This document shows, piece by piece, positions 44,232 through 51,750 of a DNA stretch of 51,750 nt (its first letter is position 1; every line of letters begins with the position of its first letter). Location: assembly GCF_011250645.1 (NCBI RefSeq), contig NZ_JAANNO010000017.1:3355-55104 (forward strand), written 5' to 3'. The stretch comes from Motilibacter aurantiacus. Its GTDB lineage: Bacteria; Actinomycetota; Actinomycetes; Motilibacterales; Motilibacteraceae. Under the pieces are notes generated by a model. The model did no database searches, was not told where the DNA came from, and saw only the letters and a list, made by a program, of their open reading frames with translations. A program made the position numbers and the translations under genes.

Positions 44232-44309
44232 CCGCTCCCCGAAGGCCCCGTCGCGTCCGGGCCGGTGTCGCTGCCTGCGCCCCGGCCCGGAGGCGCCGTA
44301 CCCTGCAGC

Positions 44310-45446
44310 GTGCACGTCGCGCACCTCTCGCTCACCGACTTCCGGTCCTACCCGGAGGTCGAGGTGCCCCTCGAGCCCGGGACCACGGCCTTCGTGGGCC
44401 CCAACGGGCAGGGCAAGACCAACCTCGTCGAGGCCGTCGGCTACGTCGCGACGCTGGGCTCGCACCGGGTGCCGGCCGACGCGCCGCTGGTGCGCATCGG
44501 CGCCGAGCGGGCGGTGGTCCGCGCCAGCGTGGTCCGCGAGGGCCGCCCGGTCCTGGTGGAGATCGAGGTCAACCCGGGCCGCGCCAACCGCGCCCGCATC
44601 AACCGCTCCCCCGTCCCCCGCCCGCGCGAGGTGCTGGGGCTGCTGCGCACGGTCCTGTTCGCCCCGGAGGACCTCGCGCTCGTCAAGGGCGACCCCGGTG
44701 AGAGGCGGCGCTTCCTCGACGACCTGCTCGTCTCCCGAGCCCCCCGTTTCGCCGGGGTACGCGCCGACTACGAGCGGGTGCTCAAGCAGCGCAACGCGCT
44801 GCTGAAGTCCGCGGGGGCCAAGGTCCGGTCCGGGGGCGGGGACGTCGCCACGCTCGACGTGTGGGACGCCCACCTGGCCCGCACCGGCGCCGACCTGCTC
44901 GCCGCACGCCTCGAGCTGGTCGACGCGCTGCGCCCGCTCGTCGACAAGGCCTACGACGAGGTCTCCCGCGGCAAGGGGCCGACGGGTCTGGACTACCGCT
45001 CGTCGCTGGAGGGCGCACTGGGCCAGGAGGTCCCGGCTCAGGACCGAGAGACCCTGGCCGAGGCGCTGCTGGAGGCCGTACGCCGGCTGCGCCGCTCCGA
45101 GCTCGAGCGCGGGGTGTCACTGGTCGGGCCGCACCGCGACGACCTCGTCCTGCGGCTGGGCGCCGCCCCCGCCAAGGGCTACGCGAGCCACGGTGAGTCC
45201 TGGTCGTACGCGCTGGCCCTGCGGCTGGCCTCGTACGACCTGCTGCGCGCCGACGGCGGTGAGCCGGTGCTGGTGCTGGACGACGTGTTCGCCGAGCTCG
45301 ACACCGACCGGCGCGAGCGGCTCGCGGCCCGGATCGCCCCCGCCGAGCAGGTGCTCGTCACCGCGGCCGTCCCCGGTGACGTGCCGGAGGCGCTGGCCGG
45401 CGCCCGGTTCGACGTCGCCGAGGGCTCGGCCCGTCGGGTGCGGTGA
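44310..45446 (+). CDS. recF: DNA replication and repair protein RecF
   Basis: SMC-like ATPase that helps load RecA at gaps. The 378-residue product has Walker [19 protein letters not shown] (about 33-50), the signature region [16 protein letters not shown] and Walker [20 protein letters not shown] (44299-44304) ends 5 nt before the GTG at 44310, indicating a leaderless start; an upstream in-frame start at 44265 is unlikely. DciA follows within 8 bp. Confidence 0.96.
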   Translation: MHVAHLSLTDFRSYPEVEVPLEPGTTAFVGPNGQGKTNLVEAVGYVATLGSHRVPADAPLVRIGAERAVVRASVVREGRPVLVEIEVNPGRANRARINRSPVPRPREVLGLLRTVLFAPEDLALVKGDPGERRRFLDDLLVSRAPRFAGVRADYERVLKQRNALLKSAGAKVRSGGGDVATLDVWDAHLARTGADLLAARLELVDALRPLVDKAYDEVSRGKGPTGLDYRSSLEGALGQEVPAQDRETLAEALLEAVRRLRRSELERGVSLVGPHRDDLVLRLGAAPAKGYASHGESWSYALALRLASYDLLRADGGEPVLVLDDVFAELDTDRRERLAARIAPAEQVLVTAAVPGDVPEALAGARFDVAEGSARRVR

Positions 45447-45453
45447 CAGGCCG

Positions 45454-46026
45454 GTGACCGAGGAGCCGAGCGCGGCGGACCGCCCCGGGGAGGCGGCCGC
45501 GCCCCGGCGTACGGGCGTCGAGATCGCCCGGGAGGCGCTCGCGGCGGCCCGCCTGGCCGCGCGACGCGGCGGAGCGCGTCCTGTCGGGATGCGCGGCGAG
45601 CCGGCGACGCCGGGCAGCAGGCGTGCGTACGCCCGTGGCGAGGAGCTGCGCAGCGGCCCCGGGCCCGACGACCGGGACCCGCAGCCGGTGGGCTCGGCGG
45701 TGCGGCGGCTGCTGGCCGAGCGCGGGTGGGAGGTCGAGGCCGCGGTCAGCGGGCTGCTCGGCCGCTGGCCCGAGCTGGTCGGCCCGGAGGTGGCGGCGCA
45801 CGCGACCCCGGAGCGCTTCGACGACGGCGTCCTCGTGGTCAGGGCGGACTCCACGGCCTGGGCCACCCAGCTACGGCTGCTCGTCCCGGCGCTGCGCGCG
45901 CGCATCGACGCCGAGCTCGGCCGGGGCGTCTGCCGGGCGATCTCGGTGCAGGGCCCGGCCGCCCCGTCGTGGCGGCGCGGCCCGCTGTCGGTCCGCGGCC
46001 GCGGCCCGCGCGACACCTACGGCTGA
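45454..46026 (+). CDS. dciA: DciA family protein (DUF721, helicase-loading factor)
   Basis: The 190-residue protein has a charged disordered N-terminus (about 1-70) and a C-terminal DUF721 KH-like domain (about 80-165: VGSAVRRLLAERGWEVEAAVSGLLGRWPELVGPEVAAHATPERF, GVLVVRADSTAWATQLRLL). DciA is the ancestral loader of DnaB in bacteria without DnaC, and this cluster also carries dnaB at its left end. The GTG at 45454 lies 7 bp after the recF stop. The order recF-dciA-gyrB is conserved. Confidence 0.9.
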   Translation: MTEEPSAADRPGEAAAPRRTGVEIAREALAAARLAARRGGARPVGMRGEPATPGSRRAYARGEELRSGPGPDDRDPQPVGSAVRRLLAERGWEVEAAVSGLLGRWPELVGPEVAAHATPERFDDGVLVVRADSTAWATQLRLLVPALRARIDAELGRGVCRAISVQGPAAPSWRRGPLSVRGRGPRDTYG

Positions 46027-48411
<2,385 letters not shown>

Positions 48412-48467
48412 CGCGTACGGCCGCGCGATTCCCATAGCTGCAGTCGTACTCGTGAGAAGGACTTCTG

Positions 48468-51145
<2,678 letters not shown>

Positions 51146-51149
<4 letters not shown>

Positions 51150-51685
51150 GCACCTCCGAGACCCGCTACTACGGCGGTGCCGCGTCGCCGGCTCCGAAGC
51201 AGCAGGCCGGCCAGCAGACGGGCCCCTCGGGCGCCGAGCAGCGGCGGCCGGGAGGCTTCCTGGGCCGTGGCGCCGCAGGGCAGCCGGCGCAGCAGCCGGC
51301 CCCGGGCGCTCGCCCCGCACGCCGGGCGCGGCTGGTGCTGTCCCGGGTCGACCCGTGGTCCGTGATGAAGCTCGCGGCTCTCGCCTCGATCGCGCTCGGG
51401 ATCATGCTGGTCGTCGCGGTGTTCGCACTGTGGTCCGTGCTGAACCAGATGGGCGTGTTCGAGGCGGTCACGACCACCGTCGGTGACATCACGAGCGACT
51501 CCTCCGGCGAGGGCACCGACCTGTCGAGCGTGCTGTCGCTGCAGCGGGTCATGGTCGCCGCGCTGATCCTGGCGGCGGTCGACGCGGTCCTGATCACGGC
51601 GCTGAGCACGATCGGGGCGTTCCTCTACAACGTGTCAGCGCGGCTGGTGGGCGGGCTGCACGTCACGCTGACCGAGGACAACTGA
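51146..51685 (+). CDS. DUF3566 membrane protein
   Basis: The 179-residue protein has a disordered Gln/Pro/Ala-rich N-terminus (about 1-60) and the conserved [34 protein letters not shown] with a first helix near 74-96. A Ser/Asp loop and a second helix ([27 protein letters not shown], about 134-161) follow. The DUF3566 family follows gyrA in most Actinobacteria; the mycobacterial member is linked to cell division/wall proteins. The GTG overlaps the gyrA stop by GTGA. Confidence 0.92.
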
Positions 51686-51750
51686 GGCGACGACCACGGC
51701 GGGCGGCGGCGGAGGGTGTCAAGCTCGGTGAGACAAGACTGCTTCAGGCG
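51686..51750. other. Window end after the DUF3566 gene
   Basis: These 65 bp contain no recognisable gene. The tRNA genes that often follow this position in Actinobacteria are not reached. Confidence 0.5.

Noticed and set aside
44265-44309. Extended N-terminus for recF
   Set aside because: The extra 15 residues lack homology and contain the -10 TACCCT; RecF normally begins directly with the strand [13 protein letters not shown].
51686-51750. tRNA-Ile/Ala gene expected after the DUF3566 gene
   Set aside because: No acceptor stem or T-loop is visible; the window ends too soon.

Overview
The window is a contiguous piece of a high-GC actinobacterial chromosome centred on the replication-origin neighbourhood. 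Coding DNA is about 73-75% G+C by eye. GTG starts are common, leaderless promoters (TAnnnT about 6 nt before the start codon) are frequent, and gene order follows the conserved actinobacterial oriC region known from Streptomyces and Mycobacterium. The genus cannot be fixed from sequence alone; a Motilibacter/Kineosporia/Frankiales-like lineage is a guess. No insertion sequences, prophage, CRISPR arrays, rRNA or tRNA genes were seen.

Left arm (1-9970): dnaB and the rpsF-ssb-rpsR-rplI operon on the minus strand, with a MATE exporter diverging from dnaB. Then on the plus strand come an AP-endonuclease-IV-like gene, a secreted Ig/PKD protein interrupted by one in-frame amber codon, and a FemX-like aminoacyltransferase paired with an alanine-racemase-fold protein.

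Envelope and inositol block (10083-20232): a minus-strand operon of class A PBP, GT87 and PIG-V-type mannosyltransferases. Next to it, on the plus strand, are a PadR regulator and inositol-1-phosphate synthase behind an array of CGATA half-sites. A secreted ScyD/ScyE-type beta-propeller and an MFS transporter follow.

Lipid-II/redox block (20195-33413): cca (minus) diverges from a coupled Nudix-DUF6049-murJ operon. After it come a membrane pseudokinase with a discoidin-like ectodomain, sigM with its anti-sigma factor, trxB-trxA, cwlM and a GNAT gene.

Origin block (33564-51685): parB-parA-rsmG-jag-yidC and yidD-rnpA-rpmH run leftward. dnaA-dnaN-gnd-recF-dciA-gyrB-gyrA-DUF3566 run rightward. 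Two parS sites lie inside parA and rsmG. The dnaA-dnaN gap is the likely oriC, although its DnaA boxes are degenerate.

Most genes are housekeeping. The most distinctive signals are a perfect LexA/SOS box and a DnaA-box-like cluster in the dnaB/MATE intergenic region, an S18 protein that has lost all zinc ligands, the amber-interrupted secreted protein, the putative PadR operator array, and a consensus-poor oriC. No clearly novel multi-gene system was found. The FemX/racemase-fold pair, with the interrupted surface protein just upstream, is the least explained cluster.
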